Of a DNA stretch of 64,000 nucleotides, positions 47,748-60,881 are shown in pieces. Every line of letters starts with the position of its first letter. Within the stretch, counting starts at the first letter, position 1. Origin of the DNA: Toxorhynchites rutilus septentrionalis (lineage: Eukaryota > Arthropoda > Insecta > Diptera > Culicidae); assembly GCF_029784135.1 (NCBI RefSeq), contig NC_073745.1, positions 279,841,803-279,905,802 on the forward strand. Reading direction: 5' to 3'. The position numbers were made by a program, and so were the translations under genes. The notes under the pieces were generated by a model. The model was not told where the DNA came from. It saw only the letters and a list, made by a program, of their open reading frames with translations, and ran no database searches.

Positions 47748-48078
47748 TGGCGGGTTTTCATTAGGGAGATCTATAGCTATAGATGGATTTATTCACCCGA
47801 AAATAGATGTAAACCGGTGAGAATATATATGATACACTTCTTCGAGGTATATATGTATAGAATGTATAGAATAAAATCAGGCATATGTAAACGCTGATGA
47901 ATTTCTCACTGGTGAGAAATCACTTAAGTTGGATGCAGTTCTACTTCAGATGAATAAATTCACCGAAAATATGAATATATTCATTATAGAAATTCGCGCA
48001 AGTGTAAACGGTTGATGCGATTTCTATAAATCTCATCATATTTCTTCACACGAATATATCACTAGTCTAAACCCACCC
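47748..48078. mobile_element. 331-bp MITE with TAA target duplication (Harbinger-like)
   Basis: The left end TGGCGGGTTTTCATTAG and the right end, reverse-complemented, GGGTGGGTTTAGACTAG are imperfect inverted repeats. TAA lies on both sides (47745-47747 and 48079-48081), as for PIF/Harbinger-type insertions. It lies within hAT copy 2 and so is younger than it. Confidence 0.6.
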
Positions 48079-49294
48079 TAAGTTAGAACCAGACAAGCGG
48101 TTTCTTTGCATGCAGAAGGAATGCTTGTAGCTGTAGATTAAGTTGAATTACATAGGAATTTCAAAGCAATTTTATAAACATTTGGATATTGTGCTCGTAT
48201 TTCATTCTACAGTATAATGTAGTGGTCAAACACTGCCTTAGCTGAGCGGAAATTTCATTGCACACGATTGCTTCAAGCCACAATTGAATCATGAATCACC
48301 TACAAGTCGTCGGAGTGGTGTTTGTGTATTGCTCTCCAAATCATTGAAGGTTTTTTTGTAACCTCCTGCACCAGCTGGATGTTTGAAAAGCCTTGGTATT
48401 CATAATTCAGTGTCATTTCGCCTTCTTCTATGTATCAAGATATAAACTGAGCGATTTTCCACCAGGATTAAACAAATTCGCCGATAAATAGTCACTGCAA
48501 ATGGACAATTAAAAATAAATGTGATTTTTCACAAAGGTGATCATTTGATAACTGAAAGATCACTGAAAAGCTCGAATTACACAACGTGATAAATTCAATA
48601 TAATCAAAACATCCCGAAAACTAGAAGTGATAATTGTATCTGAGATATAACCGCAAGGTGAAGTAAGACTACAGTTGACCTAGATATCACTAAGTAACAG
48701 GCTTTTCATCTTTAGAATAAAGTGATTATCATAACACATCGTTGAGCCAGAAAAAATTTGAACTCTCAAAGAAAGAATCAGTTCACTCCGTCGGCAGAAA
48801 AGAAATGGGATTTGAAGAGAAGTACGTGGTGCTCGGCAAGCTAGCCATTTTCATTTAATTTATCTTCTTCATGAGATTGGAAGAGAAGAGCGTAGTGTTT
48901 AGGCGAGCGAGACCATCTTCCCGTCACTCTCCAATCACAACTGAATGGATTTCCGAGCGGACGCCATCTTATATACAGATTTGTGAGATTGATAAATAAT
49001 AGTTAATAAGAACATAACGCGTAGACAATTTGTCTTTCGAATGAAGTGGCTATCATATCATTTCGTTCAGCTCAAATCTTTGAACATTCACTGCAGTATA
49101 CAAATGAGAGACGTGGTCCTATATCAAAAATATTAAAACTGTAGTGGCCGTGAAATCTTTCGATTTTTTCTCTGAATTATTCGTTCGGTTCGATTATCTG
49201 TTGCACAGTATCCAATCGATTAATAATCGATTTTTGTACGATGTATTCGATGAATCGATTAATCGAACAATTAGCGGACATCACTACTAGTGAC

Positions 49295-52011
49295 AGCCAG
49301 TGATGTCTACTTGGGAAGAGATTTACCCCTCCGCATTTAATCACTCGCCAATAACCGTGTGACAACTTGCTTCTATCTATGACATGAGGGGATAAAGGAT
49401 GCCATCATTTTCGATATATTTTGACATTCTCGACTTCTTGCCGGGTGTGCACTGCCCTTGTCGAGCGTTGCACTCTACCGCAATCGCTTGGGACATTTTT
49501 TATTGCAAGCTGTCATTGTGTTGACAGTGTTTTGCTAGCTGCGCTAGCCACCATTATTCTCTTCCGCGGATCAAACTCACCGTTGCGTGTGATACGACGC
49601 GGTGCCGCGGTGGTGATTAATGCCTAAGTCATTCAACTCGCGCAGAATGCGGGCAATCCCATACTCGGATGTCACCACCACCACCGCCGCAACGTGATGT
49701 CGTCAACGCCATTGTTGCACTTTATTAAACCCATCGTTCAGCATTTCGAGCTGGGGTGAGTAATACAATTAATAATTTTTTGCTTGTTGGGTAGTTGTTT
49801 TGATATTACCATCGACCCAATAATAACAAGAAAAGAGCTTGCAGCGTGTAGGAAGCGAATTTTTAGAATTTCGCCCCACTTCTAGTCCGGAGTATGTCAA
49901 TGCACTCTCTCTCGCCGCCCAAACGAGTCTTTGTGTTCGCCACAAAGGGCCCACTTTCGGTTGAGCAACAACTCAAATGATCTGAGCTGAGCTGAGCAGC
50001 GCCATTTATCGGAGAACGGGTCAAGATTGTCTGAATTACCGATTCGTTGACCCTGGCAATAATACGCATGCAGCCGCACGGTGCGATGCAGGGGAGCTTT
50101 CGTTACATGCAGCCAACCCTGTGCTAGGTAGATGAACTCGCTGAGCCGGCGATGTAAAGATACCGAGTGACACACTTTGCGGGGCTGCCGTCACTTTCTT
50201 GTGCGAATTACACTGCCAATTGCAACGCATCGCATCGTATTGACGCTTACATTCGCTCGTGAAAGTGAAACTCAACTGCTCATTTCCGATAACTGCTGTC
50301 AATCGCTCTTCTACGCTCGGCGCTTAAAATGCTCTTTCTCGGAAAACCGGTAGCGGTGCATAAAAATCTAATAAAATACGTCGCCGCTCATTGCAACTGC
50401 ATCCGAGCAGAGAAAGAGACAAATCAGAGGGATGTGAGACAGCAACAGCAAACGAATGCGGCGCTATTCAGGATATGCATATATATCGTTACCGCCGTCG
50501 CATCGGACTGCACCGCTGCACCACGGGTCCGCCCGACCAACCGGCAGGCATCATCATGCACGTTTATTTTTAATACACCTAATGCATCATGTCCTACTTA
50601 CCTCAATTTATTTACGTTTTTGTATCCACTAAAAATGCTTCCTTCGCGCACCCGACAGCGGCAACACTGACAGTGAGCGGCCGTATGCATGCACCGCATA
50701 TGTTACCGCGCCCTCGCAACTGTCAGTGGTATCGCGGCAAGTGCAAGTGCATTTAGACGGACGAACGGACGCTGCTAGATGAATGAATTATCAAGCGCCG
50801 GGTGGACCACAAGTGCAGAATGTGTGCAGTTCACGTTTGCAGTTCTCCCTGAGCTGGCTGCTAGAAACGGATGCCGTTCCGTAGATTCACCGAAAAAAAA
50901 CGGGCTAGACTTCCGGTATATCTTTTGCCATCAAGTTATTGTCTTGAGTTTAGAAAAAAAAACTGGCCGACTACGATGTTCGTATTGGTAACTCATATGG
51001 CCTCGTTCAGACTTTGTCACCCAGTATTCTATGCAAAGCGAGCAAAAAAATCTGTCCCAAAGTAAATGTTAGTTTAATTAATTATAGTCCTCAAACATAC
51101 ATTAACTTATTTGCAAAGGGACCTTTAAAATATCTACACAAGTACACTGAGAGCGTCCCTGTTGACAGCTGTCAAAAATACAATGAACAACATTGTGTTT
51201 CCAATTCTTCAAACTATCAACCTTCCGACCGTAATGAATCCTTCCGAACAATAATTTCCATCCACATGCAAGGTCATGCCAGGTTGATTAAAAATGCACT
51301 GTTTGGTAAGATGGGATGCCATTAAACAGCCTGTAAGTCTAAAAAGTCTCAAAAATCACCCTCCAGAACGTCTTTTGATGTTTGTGAAAGCGCACACGGT
51401 TTGCTGACGAGCGTCGAACGACAATGAGGTGTCTTTTTCAAGGCAGGCCGAGAAGAATTTTGAAGTCGAATTTTCTTCACAAGGGCCCTTTTCGCGGCTA
51501 GAGACGAATGAACGTTAAAGTTTAAAGTCTCTATAATTCAAGAAGAAGAAAAATCACGTTTTAGAGTTTGAGCAGAGGTGTATATAACAGAAAAAATCAA
51601 ATGCAGTTCTGATGGCCATACCGAATAACTTTTTTTTTTCATAGACAGAACCAAGTGCCGGCGGAAGTGCGTCGAACGGGAAATGCTTTGGAAGGGACGA
51701 TATCAACATGAATAAATTGGTATTTCGAACTGTTTCGAATGGGTTTTGGGAATATTTTGACAAAAGTCATATGTACAGGATGTATTTTTAGAAGCGTATA
51801 ATTTTAAACCTCAAAAAAAACGGATTACAACACCCATTAGAAAAAACCTACCAATCTGGCTGGAAGAGCTTGGCCGAGCAACTTTCTGAACCAGGGGCCT
51901 GAATTAAACATTAGATTACTGGAAAAAGCGCTGAACGATTCTGCTGCTGACGCCTGTTCGTATTTGCTCATTTTATTTTTGAAATTAGTTGTAATTAAAC
52001 ACCTGTTTTTG
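49295..52011. other. TE-poor island and flank, no supported gene
   Basis: Bases 49300-50900 are GC-rich and free of recognised transposons. ORFs on both strands have no domains. Bases 50900-52011 are AT-rich. At about 51491-51550 a SINE/LINE-type 3' end (ctagagacgaatgaac...gtctctataattcaagaagaagaa) with a GAA tail occurs on the plus strand. Confidence 0.4.
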
Positions 52012-52405
52012 GGGGTCTTCGTAGCCACTTGGTTACGCGTTCGCTTACTAAGCGATCGATTGTGAGTTCAAACTCAGGGCCCTCAAGTGACCATCTTTGT
52101 GTTGTTATAGAATAACAACGTCCAAGCAACCATCATTAGCGATGGAGATGGATCCACGGTGGAACAAAGATCGATTCATCCATACAACTGCTCTGCTTTG
52201 CAAGAAACATTGGGCTGCTGTTCTATTAATAACCCAACAATGATCAATATTAACTGTCTTCGCTGTCCGCACTGCTGAACAATGGAAGATCAGAAAGAGT
52301 ACCCTTACGCCTAAATGGCTACTACTGTGTAATTTACCATAATATAATGGAACAGAAAACCTGACGCCTAAATGGCTACTACTACTGTGTAATTTACAAT
52401 TTATA
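52012..52405 (+). mobile_element. tRNA-derived SINE, family 2, copy on plus strand
   Basis: The head GGTCTTCGTAGCCAC..GGTTACGCG (A-box region) and GAGTTCAAACTC (B box) is tRNA-like. A body of about 230 bp follows. The tail is a doubled unit ACGCCTAAATGGCTACT..TGTGTAATTTAC (about 52310-52345 and 52366-52400). It aligns end to end with the minus-strand copy at 60122-60527, including the doubled tail. The ORF on the opposite strand is an artefact. Confidence 0.85.
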
Positions 52406-54421
52406 GAACCATAAACATATGTACATGTACACAATTAAAACCCGGCTCTGTCGCAATCAGCATCAAAGCGCGGTACGATTTTGTTCACAACTCCAAATCC
52501 AAGGCGAGACTCAATGAAGTGAAACTAAACCTGGGTTTTCATGCCGTCTGGTGACGAGCGCTTGTGTATGTTTGCATCACGAGCACTATTCAGTCCCTGA
52601 AGAGAAGCGAAAACTGCAGAACAAAACAACGAATAATAAATGAATTTGAATAGTGATAAATAGTGATCGCTTGCCAAGTCAGACCGAAAAAAGCAATCAA
52701 CCTGAAGCTGCTCCAGGAAGGGTAGCCACCTCTTCTGAAGCTCTTGTCTGAAGGTATCTTGTTTGATAACAAAAATAAGAACTGAGTAAATTTTAGGATT
52801 ATACCTCAGGGTTTACGCCCCCTACGATTCGTAGTCTGCATGATTTCTGAGGAAAAACTACAAGGGTGGTGTCCAAGAAACGACCGCAAGATAAACGTAG
52901 GACTTCCTGGATCATTATAATTCCTACTTTCCTGGATCATTATAATTTCAACTTTCATAAATTCAGTATTTTTGGAAAAGTTTCATGTGTTCTTATTTCC
53001 ATTTATTTCAATTCTAAACAGTCTTTATCAATCATGATTTTTTTTTCTAAAATATTAGTTTCTTGAGCATTGCCTAATTCGGCTCGGAAGACAAAAAATG
53101 TGGTTCTGGCTACGGACAGGAAGGGCGAATTTTTTCGCTGAATAAGCTCACAATGATGATAGCTCATAAAATGAGAGTTTCAGGAAAAACATTGCCCTTG
53201 AAAAGGACCATTTGAGGTGAAAACACATGGAAAATGAAAACATTTGAAATGCTTTTAAATACTCTCCTCACTAGAAAAAACTTTCTTCACATCCGGCTTG
53301 AAATACGCTGTACTTTGACGCAGCTTTTAACTTGGAAGCAATGCTCGAGTTCACAGAAATTAATTGATCAAACGAACAGACGGCGGTGATAGCGAGAATG
53401 GCCTTCCTCAAGACCGATAACTTTGTTTTTTTTTCAGATTGACTGGAAAAGTTTTACGTCTCTATAATTTTAAACATCATCATCATCAATAAGTCTGAAC
53501 AAACTTCTAGGTTGGCACAAGCTACATCAATGATTTTTATTACATACTTTGAATATTATTTTAGAATACATCGAAATTTTTGAAATAACTGTTCAGCTGA
53601 AAATTTCAGTGACCTTGAAAAGGTTGTCGAGGTTACGTGGTTTTGTGGAAACAGCTGAAGATGGTTGATACCTGTTACATTCTTGGTCTCGCGAGAACAA
53701 TACACGAGATTTGTATCCTAACTACCAACGTAGCGCACTCAATATGCACCTCTTTTTCTAGACGTCCACTTCCAGAAATGTCATAATAAAATCTGTATTT
53801 ATGGTCTCAAAAAATCTTTTTATCTTAGTTTAGAAAATCTGTATTAAATTGATGAATCCAAATTTAACATAGTTATTATTAATTCAACGATGTTGGTACC
53901 CAACACAATTACAATAACATAATAAGGCAAAGATTAAAAAAGATGAAAACTCTCAACGCTTGAAAAATGGTTAAAAAGTTGCTTTGAAGCCATATGCCTA
54001 GGACACGAACAGGTTCTGATTTTATTTAGATTTATATTTTTTCTGCTTTCATCCAGTTCAGTAGCTTCTGTTTCAACACCGACGTAGTTTCTTGTGGCTT
54101 CTTCAGATGTTGTTGAAAATCTCCAAACAAACTTGCGCTTAGCAATGGATTCCTTCAAAATCCACTTCGAGTATCATTTTCTTAACGCGACGGATATCTA
54201 GTTTTTTGATTTGTACTCGGGAACACGGGAACATATACCGAAATATACTGGAAACGTAATTCTACGTTAAAACGTATTGTTGCCGAGGCCCCTCGTCGCG
54301 GCGTTGGTGAACCAACATTCCGACTAATAGCGAGCGAGTAGGCGATGCCAAACTAGAATTTTCCATTTCTATGGTTATAGTGTAACGCGATTTGTTATTT
54401 TGTCACTATTCTACATTATAA
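52406..54421. other. AT-rich DNA with small repeats
   Basis: A 25-bp unit CCTGGATCATTATAATT is tandemly doubled at about 52908-52950. A SINE 3' tail (acgtctctataatttt then CAT repeats) is at about 53455-53490. A segment at 53610-53665 shares about 50 bp with 59928-59980. No gene is seen. Confidence 0.4.
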
Positions 54422-54423
54422 TA

Positions 54424-54674
54424 CAGTCATTTACGTTTAATGCGATATGCCGAGGCACCACTCAGTGTCGCATTGGAGGCAATTTTGACCTGTAATTGGA
54501 CATTGTCGATGAGAGTGTACAGTGTCGACGTCTGGTGGCGACTTTCAATGTTGGGCCATAATTTGGGCCCCAAACTCGATGTTTACAAAAACGTCCGATT
54601 AGAGGTTAAAATTAAACGTGTCGCATTACAGGTCTGTCCAATTAGCTAAATGTCACATTAAATGTAAATTACTG
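54424..54674. mobile_element. 251-bp MITE flanked by TA
   Basis: The left end CAGTCATTTACGTTTAATG and the right end, reverse-complemented, CAGTAATTTACATTTAATG are inverted repeats with two mismatches. TA flanks both. It contains GTCGACGTCTGGTGGCGAC, also present in diverged form near 22674. It fits a Tc1/mariner-type MITE. Confidence 0.75.
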
Positions 54675-54676
54675 TA

Positions 54677-57600
54677 GTTAGTTGGTTTGTATACGGAAGT
54701 GTTTCTCTGAACCCTGGAAAAATATTGTACGCTTTATATCTACCACGTAGTAAGTGGGAAAATCTGATAGAATAAGGTTCCTGGATAGATATTATATACC
54801 TCAAATTTGCCACGAGGAGAGTGGAAAATTTAGGTAAATTGATTTGTCCTGGAATTGACCTGATTAAATGGTGCCGGAGTAAAGAAATATTAAGACTGAT
54901 AGTGTAAGATTTAATAATTCTAATCATCTTTATAATTATCAATAAATCTTGTAAATAAATTGCAGCTTTTAGGTGCTAAGTATCGCAACTAAAAAACGGT
55001 ATTTGTTCTGACTTTTAGAACACCTATCGTTAATTCTTGATTGAATATTTTCAAATGCGAACTATCGACTACTCGACGAAACGGAATTCCAATAATTTTA
55101 TTCATCTCATTCATCTATTATTCAACTCCAATTATAACGATGGAGAGTTATCTTTAGGAAACCTAACCGGAAGATCTGTATGAAACCGAAAACAAATCTA
55201 TAATCTTTAACTACAGATTCTTGGTTTCAAAAAGTCGAAAAAACTGTAGATATGGTAACCCTGCGTGGTTCGTCCTTTTTGAGATTTTATACAAGCTCTG
55301 TTCTATGTTTGTTTGGTGCATATTCTGCGAATGCATTATGAGGCGAAACAATTTGCAAATCCGCTCAACACAGTAGCAGAGCAGAAACTTAGGTTGGCCA
55401 GGTCGATCACAATATTTATACACAGTATATTTGCTGCCAGTTAAAGACATGCATATTTTGCTGAACATTCATGACTGAAATGGATTTTCATTTTTTGAAC
55501 TATTGAAGTAATTGTTTGGACTAGAATATAACAAACATCACTCGTAAACCTTTTATCTTTTGAATGAAGTTATTATCATACTTCTTCGTTCATCCCGTAA
55601 AGGGGTATCAGCATTTAAAACATTGCACCTCAAACGTAACGCGTTTTCAAGATGTTAAACTTACACCCCAGTACAGAAATAAAAGACGTAGTCCTGTGTC
55701 AAAACAAATCAATGATTCCACGCACCAAACATGTTTTTTTTCAGGAAACCACAGTATATCAACAATAGTCCGAAAATATATAGTAATAACAAAAACGGCA
55801 GTTTCGATCGTACAAAAGACGAAGAGTCCGATGAGTTTGTCTAGCTAAACCATGGTTTTCCTAAAAAAAAAACATTGAAACAATTCGCAGGCATTGGTCA
55901 GGTGTCATTCTAATTATGATGAAATGGCAAATCAAAATAAATAGAAATAAGTAACAGCTGTCAAAGCGGCGCACACATCAAAAAGTGTTGCCAACCTACA
56001 GATCGTCTAAAAAACACCCACTATCACAATAGATTTTTTTTGTAAAATTTAAATGTCATAATTGTTGTTTTCTTGTATTATCTTAAAAATTACACAGTAA
56101 AATTATTTCGCATACTGTATGAATTTAGAGTGTATCTATAATTAACGACACAATCTTTAGGTAATTTCGGTAACGTTGTCTCGAAGAGATAAATCTCTTT
56201 GTCCTTCACTTCACCCATTTTCTCTTTCTCTTTCTTTCTCTCTCGCTCTTCCTCACCGAGATCAACCACTTTCGATTTCATGCCATGACTACCAAATTTC
56301 CGCGGCGCCCACCGATTCCCATCGAGATTAAACGTTCCTCAGCGCGCTTGCCCCCCGCTTCCTCGAACAACCGTGTGAATAGACGTCTAGTCACTGCGCG
56401 CTGCTGCGGCATTGTTGACCCAGAAAGTGAAAATATATTAAAATATGATTAAGTATTGCGCTCCGCTGTGTATGCGGGGGGGAGAGCGGTAGAAAACGGA
56501 GCATGTCGCGCACCCACAAATCTCATCCGATCACCATATGGTTTAAAAATTGGTGAACGCACTCCAGCAGCAGCAACAAAAAAAAAAAAATGCACTCCAA
56601 TGACACACACTTACTCATTCGATTGCGACTCAATTAGGAGGGGGGAGCTGTTTTGCAACACACCAAACAAATTGCGGTTCGTGTACCCACTCTCCGCGGG
56701 TGAGACACATATTTGGAAGGTCCAACACGGTGCGGTGCGTGCGTTTTTTTTTTCGGCGGGCTGTTTTTATGTTTTTTTTCCTGTGTGTTGCGCATTCTCG
56801 TGTGTACAGGTCGCGGTCGCGTCGTTTCGGTTATGTAAAGTCAGATTATGCTTTAACGTCATGTACGCGTTTGAATGGGGATGACGACGATGATGATGTT
56901 GTTGCTGTTGTTGAAGTTGATGATAGTTGCTGGTTGGTTGGGGCTGAGTGGTGAGCGCGCGAATGGCGGAAAACATTGCGAAATTATACCTCGCACACAC
57001 ACTGGTCTGCCGCTCGTTGAGAGTCGATTGTTGCCGATCTGGACGTGATGAAATATGGGAAATTATGCAACAACGTCGTGTAGTGGACAATGGGTCCGCG
57101 GGATGGCTTCCAAAAAAAAAAAAGGGCGAAGGGTCCAAACGAGCGACGAGTATGGCGCAAATTTCCGTTCGAACACGGCGGCAATCAACGCGAATCGGAG
57201 ACCGGATTCGAGCTCTCGGCAAATAGATGTAGATTTATCCGGTGCAAAACAGAGACCGGCTGCGGTAGGTTTCTGCCATGGAATTGATTTTGCGCAATCG
57301 AAAAATAGAAAAAGGCAGGCGAAAGAACGCGACTGACCAATTGATTACTCGCGGCGCACTCTCGAGGCGGACAGATGTACGCACAACGTCAAGAGTACAC
57401 GTGCGGGACGCCGTGAGTCGTGATTCATTTCGGCCGCCGCAGCGGAAGAATGTGAAATTTGTTAGAGGGGGTTTGGACATAACGTGGTTTTTGCGGTTTT
57501 TCCTGGCGGACATGGGCAACATTATTTCGATGCTGACACATAGCAGCCAGCAGCAGCACAGGGTGACACATTTCGTCCGACAAACGGCAGAGATCGGTAT

Positions 57601-59261
57601 CCTATCCCTAGGTTGGTGTCCGTGTTTCTTTTCGGGTGTCGGGAGCCGTAAAAAACAACGGATCCGTGTAACGCTGTTACTTTTTTGTCAGCTTTATGGC
57701 CTATCGTTTTACATGATTTCGACAGTAACCACAACAATTATTTGTTTGTTTCCGAAGACTCGGAGATTTATGGCTCTCGGAATGGTCCCCGGGATGCCTC
57801 CCGAGGAGTGGCGGCAGCAGCGGTAGCACTATATCGTAAAGGGTCGTAAAATGACTTCGGTTTCGGATTGTTAAAAAATCAGAAAACAATAAAAGTTGAA
57901 GTGTCGTGAGATTATTGCGTTTCCTCTCCGCTGCCCGGATCGGAATATGTGTTAATTGCTGCTGCGGGCTTGGGCGCGAATTTGTAACGAATTTCTTCTC
58001 CGATGACGTCTAAAATGCTGATTACAGCAGCAGAAGCTTGTTTTGCAATGTACGTTTACGCACCCGGAGTGCTTTCCGCTGGAGGACGAAAGTCAAGACC
58101 CGGGGAGAAGATTTTTACGACAATATATTTAATATTTATGACTGTGGCTATATCTCTGTTCCCGACTCGAGAAAGCCTCCGGAACTCATTGGAAACAGCC
58201 ACCTTGTGAGGCAAGTCAGCCGAAACCATGGCAATAAGAATAAAAATAACAAATAATTTTATGTTTTTATTATGCTCGAGGATGCTCGAGACCTTCTGTG
58301 CTGCGCTCGGCAACCGAGAGAGAGAGGAAGAAAGTAGAATTAAATCAGCAGCACAGATCCGGTGGAAAGGAATCGAAGCAACAAACGGTTTACCGTTTTT
58401 TTTTGTTTTTTTTATACTTGCCGCAGGAACACATTTTATATAGCTTTCTGATATCAGAGCCTCTCCTTGGAAGCACAAAGTCCGGACGGCGCGAGGAAAT
58501 GTAAAAACGATGTGAAATAAAGATTCAGAGACTTCCTCCTTTGGGACCGAAGTTGATAAAGGCCGCAAAATATGGGGTGAGTGAGAGAACTAGAGAACCG
58601 GAGAGAAGTGGATGTGAAGGATCTTGATTAAAGTTACGCACAGGATGAGACGGATTGACATTGAATTACAACAAGTTGGTGGGATTTATTCTTGCGGATG
58701 CGGACGAATCGAGGAATCGAGTGTTGACTAAGTGCGGACACTGATCGCATACGCGAAGAGTAAAGGGACTCTGATTGGCCGGGGATTGGTTGCACTAGCA
58801 CTCTGATTGGCCGGGTGGCTCGGGAGAAGTGGAAGCGAGAAGAACACGGAACACATACTGAGAGGCCTTTAAGCGAACAAAATGAGCGAGTAAACTTTTT
58901 TTTTTCATTACTGCAGTTGCTGCAACTTCATAGTGTTGTGTGCGCCGCGCGTCATTTCATGCACTGTGTGATGTTTATATAAAAGTTAAACAACCTTGTC
59001 CTGGATTGTTTTTATTAGTGTGAAAAGCAAGCAGTAGTTGTTATATAATGACACAGAGGAGGCTTCCACACACGCAGCACACTCTGGGGGAAACTGCTGG
59101 CGCCCCCTGTAATAGCTGCAAAATTCACCGGAATCGAAGCTGGCGGACAGATTCTGCACCGGCGAAACAAGCAAACATAAAAAAGCTCAACCGATGAGAA
59201 TCATGTTCCCTTCGCTTGGCCAGGGAAGAAAAAACTTTCACCAGAAGTTTTCCGGAGAAAA

Positions 59262-59304
<43 letters not shown>

Positions 59305-60121
59305 GGTGCGACACAGGTCGCAATTTAAGCTGGAACTTCGCTCGAACAGCAGCAGCTCCCGGAAAACGTACATTTACAATTCATGAGGCGTACCGCGCCG
59401 TCGGTGCAGAGAGAGAGAACGGAAACCGCAACACTTCTCCGTCCCCTCCCACCATCAAACGTCCTATTTTAGAGTAATTTTATCTTGTTTTCATTTAAAA
59501 GCCAATTGAATTCGTCCATCCGTCGCTAACTACAATGCGCCGGCATTCCTGTGCCCTAACCTAGCAGAGGTGCTGCCAGATCTGCGGAAATTTTCGTAAG
59601 CTTAGAGATTTTTTGGTCTTTCGGAAGATTATTTGTTCAACACCTCGGAACAATTTGAACAATCTAGATCATCATGAAAGTGAGACGTTCTAGATTGTTT
59701 AACTCGTTGTGGTGGCAAAGGATTGTACGTTGTGTCCCTAAATTCGGTAATCTCGATGGAATACGATACTCATGTGCTCGAGGTTAAGGTTTTGGTTATC
59801 TAGGTCATAAAATTTGGCCTGAGACCTAATTATCTCATATTTATCTGTGTTGTGAACATCTAAGACTACAACTTTGCAACTTTGAATATATGTAACCATC
59901 TATCATATGTGAATGCTCTTTTTGTGGCCCTTAAAAGGGTCATTGGGTTTGCGTGGTTTTATGGAAGCAGACGAAGTTTGCCGGGGCAGCTAGTAAATCA
60001 TAAAAACGTATTTTCTGATGTATTCCATTTTTTTTATCTCATTTATTTATTTAAGGCTCATTAGCATTTTAGCTGTAACAGAGCCGAATTTTAATCGTGT
60101 ACATGTCACATGGTTATCATT
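54677..60121. other. AT-rich DNA, then a 3.4 kb TE-poor island, no supported gene
   Basis: Bases 54677-56200 are AT-rich. Bases 56200-59600 are GC-rich and TE-poor, with CT/GA-rich runs and many overlapping ORFs (for example 57278 plus, 182 codons; 57222 minus, 151 codons with Gln/His runs). None resembles the E74A amino terminus or another domain I recognise. It may hold E74A leader sequence or enhancers. Bases 59600-60121 are AT-rich. Confidence 0.4.
59264..59301. repeat. (CA)n microsatellite
   Basis: About 38 bp of CA dinucleotides lie in the GC-rich island. The Cys-Val ORF on the minus strand is an artefact. Confidence 0.95.
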
Positions 60122-60527
60122 ATCTATAATTAGCACGTTACACAGTTGCCATTTTTCGGCGTTAGAATATTCCCTTCTATACCATTGCCTATGGTACACA
60201 TTTACACAGTAGAAGCCATTTAGGCGTAAGAGTATTCTTCCTGTTTTTCCATTATCCAGTTGGACCACCGGACAGCGGAGACAGTTGATTGATCATTGTT
60301 GAGTTATTTATAGAACAGCAGTCCGATGTGTTTTGCAGAGCTGAGCAGTTGTATGGACGAATCGATCTTATTTCGACCGTGGATCGATCTCCATCGCTGA
60401 CGATTTTTGCGTGGACTTAGCTATTCTGTAACAACAGAAAGATGGTCCATGAAGGCCCTGAGTTTTGAACTCACGATCGATCGCTTACTAAGCGAACGCG
60501 CAACCAATGTGGCTACGGAGACCGCCA
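60122..60527 (-). mobile_element. tRNA-derived SINE, family 2, copy on minus strand
   Basis: Reverse-complemented it reads GGTCTCCGTAGCCACATTGG.. through GTGAGTTCAAAACTC. It continues colinearly with the plus-strand copy at 52012, including the body (CGATGGAGATCGATCC, CTGTCTCCGCTGTCCG) and both tail units, ACGCCTAAATGGCTTCT and ACGCCGAAAAATGGCAACT. The two copies differ by scattered substitutions and small indels, so both are old. Confidence 0.85.
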
Positions 60528-60881
60528 TGTGTTCCCTTAATGAGAGACGTTTAGATGTAGGACGTCAAAACTCAATGGCGTTGTAGGAATTTGAATTCTA
60601 GAATGATTGTTTACATTGTAAACATCTCAAATGATTGTGTTGGAAATATCATACGAAATAACTTGAAGCAAGATAGTTTTTGCGACAGTCGACCAAAAAA
60701 AAACGGGAAGGTGTAACCACTTCACAGCTAGGTGAAAGAATGGTATAAAATGTTGGGAATTCGCTGAATGAAAAATATAGAGCTAAAAGGTGACAACAAA
60801 CTTAGAAAAGTTGCGTTTCGTTGTCAGTATACAAAACTCCTTAATGCATGTAATGCATGTAGTATCCCTGTGAAAATCTAG

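Larger units (their letters stand above)
46171..49286 (+). mobile_element. hAT-like DNA transposon relic, copy 2, 3.1 kb
   Basis: The left end TAGTGATGTCCG at 46171 and the right end CGGACATCACTA at 49275-49286 are perfect 12-bp inverted repeats. The flanks are CTAGTGTGAC on the left and CTAGTGAC on the right, an 8-bp duplication with a TG gained on one side. Subterminal DNA carries ATCGATTAATCG motifs. It is the same family as 1481-4418, in opposite orientation. It contains a SINE dimer, a hairpin and a Harbinger-like MITE, and no hAT transposase frame. Confidence 0.75.

Noticed and set aside
56767..57222. Minus-strand ORF with Gln/His run as an E74A amino-terminal exon
   Set aside because: The run is a simple repeat, and none of the acidic or Cys/Trp-containing blocks expected of the E74A amino terminus is present.
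57278..57826. 182-codon plus-strand ORF
   Set aside because: No recognisable domain, and overlapping plus and minus frames of similar length occur over the same GC-rich DNA, as expected by chance.
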